From Clostridiales bacterium (GTDB lineage Bacteria > Bacillota > Clostridia > Oscillospirales > Oscillospiraceae): DNA of 64,000 nucleotides. Numbering within the stretch: the stretch's first letter is position 1; each line of letters opens with the position of its first letter. Under the pieces are notes generated by a model that saw only the letters and a list, made by a program, of their open reading frames with translations, was not told the origin of the DNA and did no database searches. The translations under genes were made by a program, and so were the position numbers. Positions 52,171-60,295 of this stretch are shown here, in pieces. The stretch covers positions 62,001 through 126,000 of the forward strand of contig JAAYBD010000030.1 in NCBI GenBank assembly GCA_012719035.1, given 5' to 3'.

Positions 52171-53529
52171 ATGAAGAAAAGTACAGCAATTACAATAATT
52201 ACAATACTCGCCGTCATTGCCGTGGGGGGTACGGCTTGGGGAGTTGTAAAGATGCAGGAATCGGTAAGGAATGAAAGGTATATTTCGGCAAACTATCGCC
52301 ACGCCTTTTCCGAGCTTGTGACAGGCATATCCGACATGGATACTGCTTTGCAGAAGAGTCTGCTCGTAACTTCACCATCAATGGCAGGTGCTGTGTGTAC
52401 TGAAGTTTACGGAAAAGCGCAGACAGCGCAAATGGCGTTGGGCATACTTCCTTTTTCATCGACGGAACTTGAGAAAACGGCGAGCTTTATTGGAAGAGTG
52501 GGCGATTATGCTTATGCACTGTCCAGAAAAGCGTCTGCCGGAGAAAGTTTTTCTCAGGAGGAAAAAGACAATCTGCGTGCGCTTTCCGAAACGGCGTCTC
52601 TGCTTTCACAGAACTTCAAATCAATGCAGGATGAGATGGGAAGCGGACTCGTCGGCATCGATGAATACGCGAGAACCATTGAAAACTTCGACAAAAATGA
52701 GGGAAAAATCCTGCCTAAAACGCTTGGCGACGGTGTGAGCGTAGTGGAACAAGAATTTCCCGAGATACCGGCTCTCATATATGACGGACCGTTTTCAGAG
52801 CATCTAAAGGGTGTTAAGCCCCGTACGCTTGAAGGACAGGCTGAAATCGATGTCTCTGGCGGACGCAAGGCTGCTTCAAAGTTTTTAGGAATTCGTCCGG
52901 AATTGATATATCCCAATGGCGAAATGGGAGGAAATATACCCTCCTTCTGCTATGAGACAAAGATAAACGGCTCTCCCATAAATATATTGGTCAGCAAGCA
53001 GGGCGGCGTAGTATACGAGGTCATCGGCTCAAGGCTAATTGAGAAATCCGAGTTAAGCGCAAAGGAAGCGCTCGAAGCCGCAAAGAAGTTTTTGGAGCGC
53101 AGAGGCTACAGTAATATGCGCGAAAGCTACTACCTCATAAGTGATAATGTGCTTACAGCGAATTTTGCCTATATACAGAATGATGTTGTATGTTATGCGG
53201 ATCTTATTAAGGTCGGTATAGCGCTGGATGACGGGTCTGTTCAATCCTTTGAGGCAAGCGGCTATATAACGGCCCATTATGAGCGCCAGATTCCTGCCGC
53301 CGCGGTTTCCGCAGAAGCGGCAAGGACTAAGGTACCGGAGGATGTCAATGTTCTTGGCACCGAGCTCACGCTTATACCCGACGAAGGGAAAAATGAGGTT
53401 TTGTGCCACGAATTTGAGTGCGAAGATGCGAACGAACAGCGTTATATCATATATGTAAACGCCCTTACGGGGGAGCAGGAGAAAATATTCATACTTCTGC
53501 AGGACGAAAACGGAACGCTGACAATATAG
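52171..53529 (+). CDS. ypeB: Germination protein YpeB
   Basis: YpeB sits in the inner spore membrane and protects and localises the cortex-lytic enzyme SleB. The 452-residue product has one N-terminal membrane helix (TAITIITILAVIAVGGTAWGV), a helical middle with the YpeB signature (NYRHAFSELVTGISDMDTALQKSLL, LPFSSTELEKTASFIGRVGDYAY) and C-terminal PepSY-like repeats (ISAKEALEAAKKFLERRGY-type segment at about 290-310). Usually sleB is immediately upstream; here a SleB-type hydrolase lies 2.4 kb downstream on the other strand. GGGAGG precedes the ATG. Transcription is expected under sigma-G, but the promoter was not identified. Confidence 0.9.
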   Translation: MKKSTAITIITILAVIAVGGTAWGVVKMQESVRNERYISANYRHAFSELVTGISDMDTALQKSLLVTSPSMAGAVCTEVYGKAQTAQMALGILPFSSTELEKTASFIGRVGDYAYALSRKASAGESFSQEEKDNLRALSETASLLSQNFKSMQDEMGSGLVGIDEYARTIENFDKNEGKILPKTLGDGVSVVEQEFPEIPALIYDGPFSEHLKGVKPRTLEGQAEIDVSGGRKAASKFLGIRPELIYPNGEMGGNIPSFCYETKINGSPINILVSKQGGVVYEVIGSRLIEKSELSAKEALEAAKKFLERRGYSNMRESYYLISDNVLTANFAYIQNDVVCYADLIKVGIALDDGSVQSFEASGYITAHYERQIPAAAVSAEAARTKVPEDVNVLGTELTLIPDEGKNEVLCHEFECEDANEQRYIIYVNALTGEQEKIFILLQDENGTLTI

Positions 53530-53542
53530 ATATTGGACCTCC

Positions 53543-53583
53543 AAAAAAGAGCGCTGTCATTCATTTTTGAATAACAGCGCTCT
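53543..53583 (-). terminator. Terminator of the DUF3887-like gene
   Basis: AGAGCGCTGT (53548-53557) pairs perfectly with ACAGCGCTCT (53574-53583), with further inner pairing, and the six T (complement of 53543-53548) follow on the minus strand. It separates ypeB from the convergent lipoprotein gene. Confidence 0.88.
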
Positions 53584-53604
53584 GATCATGCATTCAATCG
53601 GATA

Positions 53605-54015
53605 CTATTTCATGTATAATCCTACGATGTTCAGGTCTTTGTCCATGGAAATAGTGTAGGTAAGGCTTGCATTTTCATATTTGCAAATGAGAACGGCAAC
53701 CGCATAATCCTTGTCTTCGGAGCTGTCCTTTTGCCCATAAACGGCTTCCGTTTTATATTCCAAAAACTCACCTGCCGCTTTCAACTGTGAATCCAATGCG
53801 CTTTCAAGCTGTTCCGCGGTGAGCTGATCCTGCAAATCTTCGCGCAGCTCTGCGGTTACTTCATCATAGCTGTATGTGTTTATGATATCGACGATTTCTT
53901 TTGCGCGGGCAATGACTTCGTCCTCCTTGTAAACTTCTGCCAGCTTGTTTGATGAGCAGGCGGCTAAGGAAAAAATGAGGGCGGCTGCTAAGATTGATGT
54001 CAAAATCTTTTTCAT
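53605..54015 (-). CDS. Lipoprotein with DUF3887-like domain
   Basis: A 136-residue secreted protein with the signal peptide KKILTSILAAALIFS and lipobox LAAC, followed by a ~115-residue domain. Segments such as DIINTYSYDEVTAELREDLQDQLT, a helical residue-count motif, and CKYENASLTYTISMDKDLNIVGLYMK resemble DUF3887 proteins, which adopt an NTF2-like fold and are often secreted. Function is unknown. GGAGAAAAGAA precedes the ATG. It stands alone, with terminators on both sides. Confidence 0.78.
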   Translation of the reverse strand: MKKILTSILAAALIFSLAACSSNKLAEVYKEDEVIARAKEIVDIINTYSYDEVTAELREDLQDQLTAEQLESALDSQLKAAGEFLEYKTEAVYGQKDSSEDKDYAVAVLICKYENASLTYTISMDKDLNIVGLYMK

Positions 54016-54118
54016 TTCTTTTCTCCTTTTATTTTTGCTGACTTAAGTAAAGGCGGTATGGAACAGCTGACTTTGCAGTCTAAATATTTCAAAATCGACT
54101 GTACGCCTGCGGGGAAAA

Positions 54119-54162
54119 CTTCAAGAGGCATTTAAAGCACATACTCTAAATGCCTCTTGAAG
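54119..54162 (-). terminator. Terminator of trxA
   Basis: Sixteen perfect pairs (54119-54134 with 54147-54162) around a 12-base loop; on the minus strand the hairpin is followed by TTTTCCCC. It lies 28 bases after the trxA stop. Confidence 0.85.
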
Positions 54163-54190
54163 CGGCGGATCAAACTCTTTTTATGCACAG

Positions 54191-54496
54191 TTAAAGCATT
54201 GAAAGGATTTTATCCTTTGGTACGACACCGACAGATTTGTTTCTGAGCTGACCGCCGATCAATACAACGAGAGTAGGTATGCTCATTACGCCGAAACGCC
54301 CTGCAAGCTCAGGTTCATCGTCAACATTGATTTTGCAGACCTTGATGTCGGTTCTTTCTTCCGCTATTTCGTCCACAACGGGGGAAAGCATGCGGCAGGG
54401 ACCGCACCAACTTGCCCAAAAGTCTATAAGCACGGGTTTTTCGGAAGCGGTGACCTCGGTTTCAAAGTTTTGGCTTGTTACTGTGATAACTGACAT
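54191..54496 (-). CDS. trxA: Thioredoxin
   Basis: Disulfide reductase of the cytoplasm; substrate of the thioredoxin reductase at 23.4 kb. The 101-residue product has the active site WCGPC in WASWCGPCRMLSP, the buried Asp in LIDFW, and the cis-Pro motif MSIPTLVVL. Length is normal. AGGAGAG precedes the ATG. It is monocistronic: a 16-bp terminator follows and rsmG is upstream with a 135-base gap. Confidence 0.96.
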   Translation of the reverse strand: MSVITVTSQNFETEVTASEKPVLIDFWASWCGPCRMLSPVVDEIAEERTDIKVCKINVDDEPELAGRFGVMSIPTLVVLIGGQLRNKSVGVVPKDKILSML

Positions 54497-54631
54497 GATG
54501 GTTCTCTCCTTTGCACTTTCGTCTTTTCTATTATACCCGAATATTATCTCATAAGATGCCTGAGTTTGGATAACACTTATAAAGGATCGTTATTTTTTAA
54601 AATAATAAGGCAGGGCTTTTTGATGGTGCGA

Positions 54632-55333
54632 TCAAAGCGGTGATTTTTTTATTCTCCCGAACTGACGGGGGTATTCCGCCGGAGTTCTTCTGACCTTTTT
54701 TATTATGACCGCACTGTGGAAAATATCAGTTCCGGGGATATTATATTGCTTGACTTCGGGATCTGCACCGCCTAAAACAGAAATTGCGTTTGAGGCCTCT
54801 TTAAGCTCCTCGGTGCAGTCAGGACCTTTCATGGCTATAAAGACTCCGCCAATATGCACGAATGGCAGGCAGAGTTCACAAAGTATATTCAAACGGGCAA
54901 CGGCACGCGATACGGCGATGTCGAAGCTGCCGCCTATATCGGGAACTATCTCTTCTGCTCTCGCGCTGATACAGTGAACATCGTCAAAGCCGAGCTTACG
55001 GCAGGTCTCAGAGAGAAAAGCAACGCGTTTTTTATGGCTGTCAAGCAGGGTGAGGGAAATATCCGGTTTTACAATTTTGAGCGGAAGACCGGGGAAGCCT
55101 GCGCCTGTTCCTATGTCTATGACGGAAGCGCCAGAAAAATTATATAGTGAACACAGGGCGGCGCAATCCAGAAAATGAAGACGGGCAGTATCCTCCTCGC
55201 CTGTGATGGCAGTTAGATTCATAACCGCGTTTTGCTCTGTAAGATAGTCATAGTATATTTTAAAACGGCCGTACATTTCATCAGTAAACGGGAGCTTTAA
55301 AGTCTCGAAGCCGTCTTTTAAAGTTTGCTGCAT
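54632..55333 (-). CDS. rsmG: 16S rRNA (guanine-527-N7)-methyltransferase RsmG
   Basis: Methylates G527 in the 530 loop of 16S rRNA; loss gives low-level streptomycin resistance. The 233-residue product has the AdoMet motif VIDIGTGAGFPGLPLKI, LLDSHKKRVAFL, and SRAVARLNILCELCLP, with the N-terminal YYDYLTEQNAVMNLTAI. Length is normal. It is often next to mnmG near oriC, but here the neighbours are a small zinc-ribbon membrane protein and trxA, so the window is not the oriC region. Confidence 0.95.
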   Translation of the reverse strand: MQQTLKDGFETLKLPFTDEMYGRFKIYYDYLTEQNAVMNLTAITGEEDTARLHFLDCAALCSLYNFSGASVIDIGTGAGFPGLPLKIVKPDISLTLLDSHKKRVAFLSETCRKLGFDDVHCISARAEEIVPDIGGSFDIAVSRAVARLNILCELCLPFVHIGGVFIAMKGPDCTEELKEASNAISVLGGADPEVKQYNIPGTDIFHSAVIIKKVRRTPAEYPRQFGRIKKSPL

Positions 55334-55369
55334 ATATTCCTCCGAATATTGGGGAAATGTTATCGCGGT

Positions 55370-55762
55370 TTATGTTTTCCCTCTGAATTTCTGCCCGCAT
55401 TTCGGGCAGGTAATATTAATTTTTCCCTTTCCGCGGGGAAGTCTCAGGCGGCTCCGGCAGTCCGGACAAGTAAAAAACTTGTATTGCTTTGACTGCTGTC
55501 TGCGGTATTGCCACTGCGCGAATGATTCTTTTATATCGCCTGCTATGTGCGTGAAGCGGTAATTTTCCTCTCTGCGCTTTGCCAGATTCTTTGAAAAAAT
55601 GCGCCAGATAGCATAAAACATTATCAGCAGCGCGAACATCATGAAAATGGGAGAAAAGCGGGTAAAGGCATTTAATATAACGGACAGAATTATAAGAGTG
55701 ATACTGAGCTTGTCAAGACCATTTCTGCCTGCCATGGTCTCCTGCAGTCTACTAATAAACAT
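55370..55762 (-). CDS. Small membrane protein with C-terminal zinc ribbon
   Basis: A 130-residue protein with two hydrophobic segments (LSITLIILSVILNAFTRF and IFMMFALLIMFYAIWRIF) and a C-terminal cytoplasmic zinc ribbon (CPDCRSRLRLPRGKG ... CPKCGQKF). I start at ATG 55762, nine bases after GGAGG; an ATG at 55786 has no site. The ribbon type resembles MJ0042/zinc-ribbon_5 repeats common in small Firmicutes membrane proteins. Function unknown. It is 36 bases upstream of rsmG, same transcript. Confidence 0.75.
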   Translation of the reverse strand: MFISRLQETMAGRNGLDKLSITLIILSVILNAFTRFSPIFMMFALLIMFYAIWRIFSKNLAKRREENYRFTHIAGDIKESFAQWQYRRQQSKQYKFFTCPDCRSRLRLPRGKGKINITCPKCGQKFRGKT

Positions 55763-55841
55763 TGTGGATTTTCCTCCTTGGAACACGGAAAAGCTGTTTG
55801 TTTATACATGAAGCGGACAATTTGGTACCTGAGCCGTGAAA

Positions 55842-55869
55842 ACAGGGCGTATCATACGATACGCCCTGT
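55842..55869 (-). terminator. Terminator of the SleB-type gene
   Basis: ACAGGGCGTAT (55842-55852) pairs perfectly with ATACGCCCTGT (55859-55869), extended by one pair, with loop ATAC; TTTTC follows on the minus strand, downstream of the gene at 55904. Confidence 0.78.
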
Positions 55870-55903
55870 AATAATATCATATTTTTTCCTATACGTCTAC
55901 AGA

Positions 55904-56773
55904 TTATGCATAGAAATCATGTTCTCCTATTGTGGAGACATAGACACGCGTGTTGGTAAACCATGAAGTTAAGCCGACCTCCGGGTTTACAAAATAAATC
56001 GAGTTTCCGACTATGTTGTAGCCCTCAAGGCAAATCTTAGCCGCCACAACGGATTCCTCATTCGGTTCTCCGTATATGCTTCCGGTTTGGGTAACAGAGA
56101 ACTGAACGCCGTATTTTGCATCGAAAATTACCCCGTAGATAGTATCAGGGCAGGTAGGGTCTGCAACGCGGTTCATAACGACATTTCCGACACCGATTTT
56201 GCCTTCAAGGGACTGGTTTCCCGATTCTGCGTTAATCAAATGGGAAAGCCAGTACAAATCCTGCTTGTCGTAGAAAGCATCACCGTTTTCAAAAAGCTGG
56301 GGCCTGTCCGCATTAAGGCTTACAGAAGCGGTGACTTCATCCCATGAAACTTCGACCTGATAGATTTTTGCCAATTCGCGGACGGGCGCAGCAACGGAAC
56401 CGTCAAGGTTCAGAATGCCGTAGGGAACATATAGGCAGCGGTTGTTGACCGTTATATATTTGTTGCCCACAGATGCAGTTAATTCAAGACCTTCACCGGT
56501 TACCGATACTGTACCTGTTTCCCCGTCCCATACGATATTTGTTTGTTCTCCGATGGATTCAAAGAACGTTTTCAGCGGTATGTATGTAGTATCTTCAACC
56601 CTAATTCCATCGGACATTTTTATGCCGTTTATATACATGGGCACAACTTCGCTGTAAGAAGAACTGCTTGTATCACTGTCTGTGATTTCGGCACTCGCAA
56701 AGCCGCTCGCCATACTGGCAACCAAACAAATAGCGCATATCATGGATATTCGATTTTTGAATAATTTTTTCAT
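55904..56773 (-). CDS. SleB/CwlJ-family cortex hydrolase with stalk-type N-terminal domain
   Basis: A 289-residue exported protein: signal peptide (KNRISMICAICLVASMASGFASA), a copper-amine-oxidase-type stalk domain (about 45-160: MYINGIKMSDGI, TYIPLKTFFESIG, APVRELAKIY) and a C-terminal hydrolase domain of the SleB/CwlJ family, with the catalytic Glu in HLINAESGNQSLEGKIGVGNVVMNRV. The family opens spore cortex peptidoglycan during germination. The usual SleB has a peptidoglycan-binding domain in place of the stalk. A sigma-G-like promoter precedes it. It may be the partner of YpeB at 52.2 kb, which lacks an adjacent sleB. Confidence 0.85.
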   Translation of the reverse strand: MKKLFKNRISMICAICLVASMASGFASAEITDSDTSSSSYSEVVPMYINGIKMSDGIRVEDTTYIPLKTFFESIGEQTNIVWDGETGTVSVTGEGLELTASVGNKYITVNNRCLYVPYGILNLDGSVAAPVRELAKIYQVEVSWDEVTASVSLNADRPQLFENGDAFYDKQDLYWLSHLINAESGNQSLEGKIGVGNVVMNRVADPTCPDTIYGVIFDAKYGVQFSVTQTGSIYGEPNEESVVAAKICLEGYNIVGNSIYFVNPEVGLTSWFTNTRVYVSTIGEHDFYA

Positions 56774-56819
56774 AATACGCTCCTATTTTACACTTTCGGT
56801 TGATTAGGGATAGTTGCGG

Positions 56820-56849
56820 TATTTTGATATTGTGACATAATTATATTCA
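56820..56849 (-). promoter_or_regulatory. Possible sigma-G promoter of the SleB-type gene
   Basis: On the minus strand TGAATA (56849-56844), 17-base spacer and CAAAATA (56826-56820) resemble the forespore sigma-G consensus (TGMATA-like -35; CATnnTA-like -10). It fits the expected late forespore expression of a cortex hydrolase. The match is partial. Confidence 0.4.
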
Positions 56850-57219
56850 TTTTAACGCCTAAAATGCAATAGGAAATTTGTACAAAGTGACATAGGTGAA
56901 ATAATGTAAACTAAACATATGCGCAAAATAGTGGCGAAAAACCCTGTGTATTCAATGCTTTGCCACTAAATGTTGTATGTGCGTATTGACGTATTTGTTT
57001 TGAAAATACTGCTGACCTATGGGGGGGTACCTTGAAAAATGCAAGAAGGTTGTCAATAATTTTGCATTATGTAAAGCATTTTTATTCATGAGCGCGGTTA
57101 TGTGTGCTATTGTTTCAGCGCCCGTTTGTATTCTGAAAGCCAAAATGCCTCATAAGGGGAATCAATGCGGGGACAAGCGCATAAAAATAAATGATACGAA
57201 AAGAAGAAGGAGGGACGCC
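56850..57219. other. Long non-coding gap between the SleB-type gene and spoIIP
   Basis: If spoIIP starts at 57220, about 370 bases lie between the sigma-G-like element and that gene. It holds an inverted repeat TAGTGGC (56929-56935) with GCCACTA (56962-56968), AT-rich stretches, and a G7 run at 57022-57028. A reading frame continuous with spoIIP begins at ATG 57019 and encodes a hydrophobic stretch (FLFMSAVMCAIVSAPVCIL), but it has no ribosome site. I could not identify a convincing sigma-E promoter here. Confidence 0.5.
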
Positions 57220-58287
57220 TTGAATATCAAAAAGAGTTTTGCCACTGCGGTCGTGATTATCGCGGGAGTATATGCAGCAACGTCAATTGGCTCCAACCCT
57301 CATATAAGGGAGTTTGTTGACAAACTTGCACAGGACGGAAAGCTAATGACCGCCGGACTGAGCCTTGAACTCGGCCATGATGCAGACGATAACAGTGATG
57401 AGCCGGAAAAAACTGAGGAAGAAAAAAACGAACATAACGCAGACTTTAGTCCTGATGTATCGTTTCCGCCTTTCCCGTCTGAAATAGTTATATCAAGCAC
57501 CGAAAAAACCGAGCCTGTTGAAAACAACATTCCGGCAATAGTCCCCACTACTATAAAAGGCGGAATGCTCATTACCAACAATACGAGCTATGAGCTTGAC
57601 ATGAGCTCTCTCATATCCGCCGGGACATCAGTACGCTTACCCGCTGAAGGCCCGCAAATACTTATAATACATACACACGGAAGCGAGGCGTATACGCCTG
57701 ACGCGATAGATAGCTATGAACCATCGGACAATTTCAGAACTGAGGACAAAAATTACAATGTAATTCGCGTAGGGGATGAGCTTACAGCGTGTTTTGAAAG
57801 CTACGGACTGAATGTAATACACGACAGAAACATATACGATTCCCCGAGCTATATGGGAAGCTATCCAAGAAGCGGCGAAGCCGTTGAAAAATATCTTAAA
57901 GAATATCCGGGCATTTCTGTGGTAATTGATCTGCACCGGGATGCGATAGGAAACGGAGATGTTGTGTATAAGACTGTTGCTGAAGCGGATGGGAAGTCAT
58001 GTTCGCAGATCATGCTTCTTGTTGGAACGGGAGAAAACGGGCTTGAGCATCCGAACTGGAGGGAAAATCTGAAATTTGCGCTGTATCTCCAATCTTCCGT
58101 TGTAAGCAAATATCCAACACTGCTCAGACCCATAGCATTGAAAAAAGAACGTTATAATCAGCAGCTTACAACAGGATCCCTCATTTTGGAGGTTGGAAGC
58201 AGCGGCAACTCTTTAAGTGAAGCTCTCAATGCGATACGGCTGTTCGCAGACGCGGCGGCGCCGGCACTGAAGGAGCTTTCGGGATAA
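57220..58287 (+). CDS. spoIIP: Stage II sporulation protein P
   Basis: Cell-wall amidase/endopeptidase that, with SpoIID and SpoIIM, thins the septum during engulfment. The 355-residue product has an N-terminal membrane helix (FATAVVIIAGVYAATSIG), an acidic linker (about 60-120) and the SpoIIP domain with the Zn-site segment IIHTHGSEAYTP, VIHDRNIYDSP, VVIDLHRDAIG and LILEVGSSGNSLSEA. TTG 57220 is five bases after AAGGAGGG; the frame extends upstream to ATG 57019 but without a ribosome site. Expression is expected under sigma-E. The gpr gene often found upstream is absent. Confidence 0.92.
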   Translation: MNIKKSFATAVVIIAGVYAATSIGSNPHIREFVDKLAQDGKLMTAGLSLELGHDADDNSDEPEKTEEEKNEHNADFSPDVSFPPFPSEIVISSTEKTEPVENNIPAIVPTTIKGGMLITNNTSYELDMSSLISAGTSVRLPAEGPQILIIHTHGSEAYTPDAIDSYEPSDNFRTEDKNYNVIRVGDELTACFESYGLNVIHDRNIYDSPSYMGSYPRSGEAVEKYLKEYPGISVVIDLHRDAIGNGDVVYKTVAEADGKSCSQIMLLVGTGENGLEHPNWRENLKFALYLQSSVVSKYPTLLRPIALKKERYNQQLTTGSLILEVGSSGNSLSEALNAIRLFADAAAPALKELSG

Positions 58288-58354
58288 ACGGAAAACATAT
58301 AGGTGTATACAATATTATATATTGTTTATTGAAGATTTATAAAAGCTAAGATAA

Positions 58355-58390
58355 AAAGCAAATACTGCATGATTTTAAAAATTTTGCTTT
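58355..58390 (+). terminator. Probable terminator in the gap after spoIIP
   Basis: AAAGCAAA (58355-58362) pairs with TTTGCTTT (58383-58390) across a 20-base loop, in a very AT-rich region. The 256-base gap 58288-58543 also holds an AT-rich palindrome ACAATAT-TAT-ATATTGT (58309-58325) and GGAGGAG before the CBS gene. No convincing promoter was found. Confidence 0.4.
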
Positions 58391-58543
58391 GACTTTGTTT
58401 TTGCAGAAACGCATGAATAGTTTTTACATGGAAGAGAAGAAGTTTTTTGAGATTTTTTATTTGCTGACCGCGAATAATTGTACCATTCAAGGACGATACT
58501 TATTTTGTCGGCATTTCAAATGACATAATAAGGAGGAGCAAGC

Positions 58544-58972
58544 ATGAATATCGGTGACATCATGACTGAACGCGTTATTTCTATTTGTGAGGATGAGCCT
58601 GTATTTGCGGCAGCGAGACTTATGAAGCAAAACAATGTAGGCGCGCTTCCTGTCCGCGATGAAAAAGGAAAACTGAAAGGGATTGTTACGGACAGAGACA
58701 TCGTTCTCCGATGCGTGGCGTCAAACGCCAGCCTGCAAGATGTGAGGATAGGTGAGATTATGTCGCGGAATCTCGTGACGGCATCTCCGTTTGAGGATGC
58801 TGAAAAGGCAATTGAGCGTATGGGGCAAAGCCAGATACGCCGTTTGCCGGTTACAGATAACGGCGTTTTGGTCGGTATCGTTGCATTGGGTGACATAGCA
58901 AGAAATGTTGAATTTGAAATGGAAGCTGCGGAGGCTCTCAGCGAGATTTCCGCTAATTTCAGAAGAAGATAG
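58544..58972 (+). CDS. CBS-pair domain protein
   Basis: A 142-residue protein of two CBS motifs (about 1-60 and 70-125), starting IGDIMTERVISICEDEPVFAAARLM with GALPVRDEKGKLKGIVTDRDIV, then IGEIMSRNLVTASPFEDAEKAIERM with IRRLPVTDNGVLVGIVALGDIAR. Bateman modules bind adenine nucleotides such as AMP, ATP or SAM and regulate partner proteins. No effector domain is attached, as in many stand-alone CBS proteins. AGGAGGAG precedes the ATG. It lies between spoIIP and the M14 peptidase; the partner is unknown. Confidence 0.88.
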   Translation: MNIGDIMTERVISICEDEPVFAAARLMKQNNVGALPVRDEKGKLKGIVTDRDIVLRCVASNASLQDVRIGEIMSRNLVTASPFEDAEKAIERMGQSQIRRLPVTDNGVLVGIVALGDIARNVEFEMEAAEALSEISANFRRR

Positions 58973-59004
58973 CTTATTTCATAAATAGAATACCTTGATG
59001 CTTG

Positions 59005-59093
59005 ATGTGCGTCCTGACCCGGACTTCACTCCACATTTTCGCCTTTAAAGGAGATGCGTTTTGAAGATATATATGTTAAGTCAGGACGCGCAT
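59005..59093. repeat. 14-bp inverted repeat between the CBS and M14 genes
   Basis: ATGTGCGTCCTGAC (59005-59018) and GTCAGGACGCGCAT (59080-59093) pair at 14 of 14 positions, one of them a G-U in the plus-strand RNA, 61 bases apart. Between them is an AAAGGAG-ATG with a short open frame. The genes on either side converge, so it could be a long terminator-like structure or a relic of a small mobile element. There is no T run. Confidence 0.5.
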
Positions 59094-59104
59094 TAGGTGT
59101 GCAG

Positions 59105-60073
59105 TTATATGCCGGCTGCGGCAGCGGTAAGCAGAGGACCCATGTCGGCATATATGGAGTTGAACTGCTCAAGAGGCAAAGGATTTTCACCTAAGCCCAT
59201 CTCAATGGTGAAGCCCGGGCGGTTGAATTCCTGTATGAACCAGTCTTTATATCCGGCGTTATCGCTGACAGGAGGAGTCTCGGAAAGAGCGTATCCGCTT
59301 GCCTCGGAGAGTCTCATGCCAAGTTCTCTTGCTCCGGGAGGGTCGAAATTTGCAAATTTCCAGTATATTACTTCACCTTGCGAATGAAGCGCGAGGATGA
59401 CATTAGGCGAAAGCGAGCGGGTAAACTCTGCAAGAGCACGGCTTTCGGGCGCTGAAAGAGGTGCGCTGCCGACATAATCTCTGGGTGCGGGGCTTGTAAA
59501 GCCCTGCGCAAATTTGATTTCCCTCGCCTTTTCCCAGTTCGCGGGATACTGAAGATTTAAATCTGTGCCCTCGATGTTGGCTTTCCAGCCGGAAGGAAAG
59601 GGGATTGACGGATAATTTCCTGCAATTCTTCTTGCTGTTTCATAGTAATTTCCGCTTGAGATTCTTCCGAGGACAAGGTCTACACCATCAGGGTTAACGA
59701 GCGGAGCAAAGCATAGAGTGTTGTTGTTTAGAAGATCTCTTGCGTAATAATCGCCTATGCGTCCGTTATTGGACGCCGCTTCAAAAAGCTCATTCATGAA
59801 TTTTAAAAGTACAAGCGTTGTAAGCCATTCGTTTGCATGGTGGGATGCGCTGAAAAAAACGCGCCTGCTGCCGTTTCCTACACATATATAAAGTAATGGT
59901 CTTCCCATAACGCTTCTGCCGAATTCGGACAAGTACACAAAAGGGTATTTTCCCGCGAGTCTGTTCATTTCGGCATAGATGCTATCAGAGTATGGCAGAT
60001 TTGGCAGCCCATTCGTGTTAAAAAGGCTTCGGTTTCCATTTGGATTTTGATAATAGGAAAAACATCGCCTCAT
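59105..60073 (-). CDS. M14-family metallopeptidase
   Basis: A 322-residue zinc carboxypeptidase. Zinc ligands are the His and Glu of SASHHANEW and the His in ILALHSQGEVIYW; the catalytic Glu lies in GFTIEMGLGENPLP. LVNPDGVDLV, NLQYPANW and SAPESRALAEF are also typical. The type resembles gamma-D-glutamyl-diaminopimelate endopeptidases, such as YqgT/ENP1, that cut peptidoglycan stem peptides. No signal peptide or wall-binding (LysM) domain is present, so it may act in the cytoplasm or in the spore. It is between two sporulation genes, so a spore function is possible. Confidence 0.88.
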   Translation of the reverse strand: MRRCFSYYQNPNGNRSLFNTNGLPNLPYSDSIYAEMNRLAGKYPFVYLSEFGRSVMGRPLLYICVGNGSRRVFFSASHHANEWLTTLVLLKFMNELFEAASNNGRIGDYYARDLLNNNTLCFAPLVNPDGVDLVLGRISSGNYYETARRIAGNYPSIPFPSGWKANIEGTDLNLQYPANWEKAREIKFAQGFTSPAPRDYVGSAPLSAPESRALAEFTRSLSPNVILALHSQGEVIYWKFANFDPPGARELGMRLSEASGYALSETPPVSDNAGYKDWFIQEFNRPGFTIEMGLGENPLPLEQFNSIYADMGPLLTAAAAGI

Positions 60074-60143
60074 AATAAAAACCTCCAGTCAGTAAGTAAT
60101 TTCCTATAATGAGATTTATATAACAAAAGAAAAACAAAGAAAA

Positions 60144-60199
60144 AATTACCTTTTTTACGCCGCCCTTTATATTATGCGGGAAATTTCGAAAAGGTAATT
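60144..60199. promoter_or_regulatory. Hairpin with T run upstream of the M14 gene (minus strand)
   Basis: AATTACCTTTT (60144-60154) and AAAAGGTAATT (60189-60199) pair perfectly; inside, CCGC (60160-60163) pairs with GCGG (60176-60179). On the minus strand the stem is followed by TTTTTTC, the form of a terminator, yet it lies about 70 bases before the M14 start. It could be an attenuator in the M14 leader or stop a divergent antisense transcript. On the plus side it precedes spoIVB by 97 bases. Confidence 0.5.
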
Positions 60200-60295
60200 A
60201 TGATAGATTTTGTTACATGAATTCGTGCTTATTTTGCTCGCTGCCGAACATAATGTTATTGCGGTTAAAAAAATCGAAAAGCGGGGGAAGCAGGG

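Noticed and set aside
57019..57219. ATG 57019 as the start of spoIIP
   Set aside because: No ribosome site precedes it, while TTG 57220 has AAGGAGGG at ideal spacing and gives a normal N-terminal membrane anchor.
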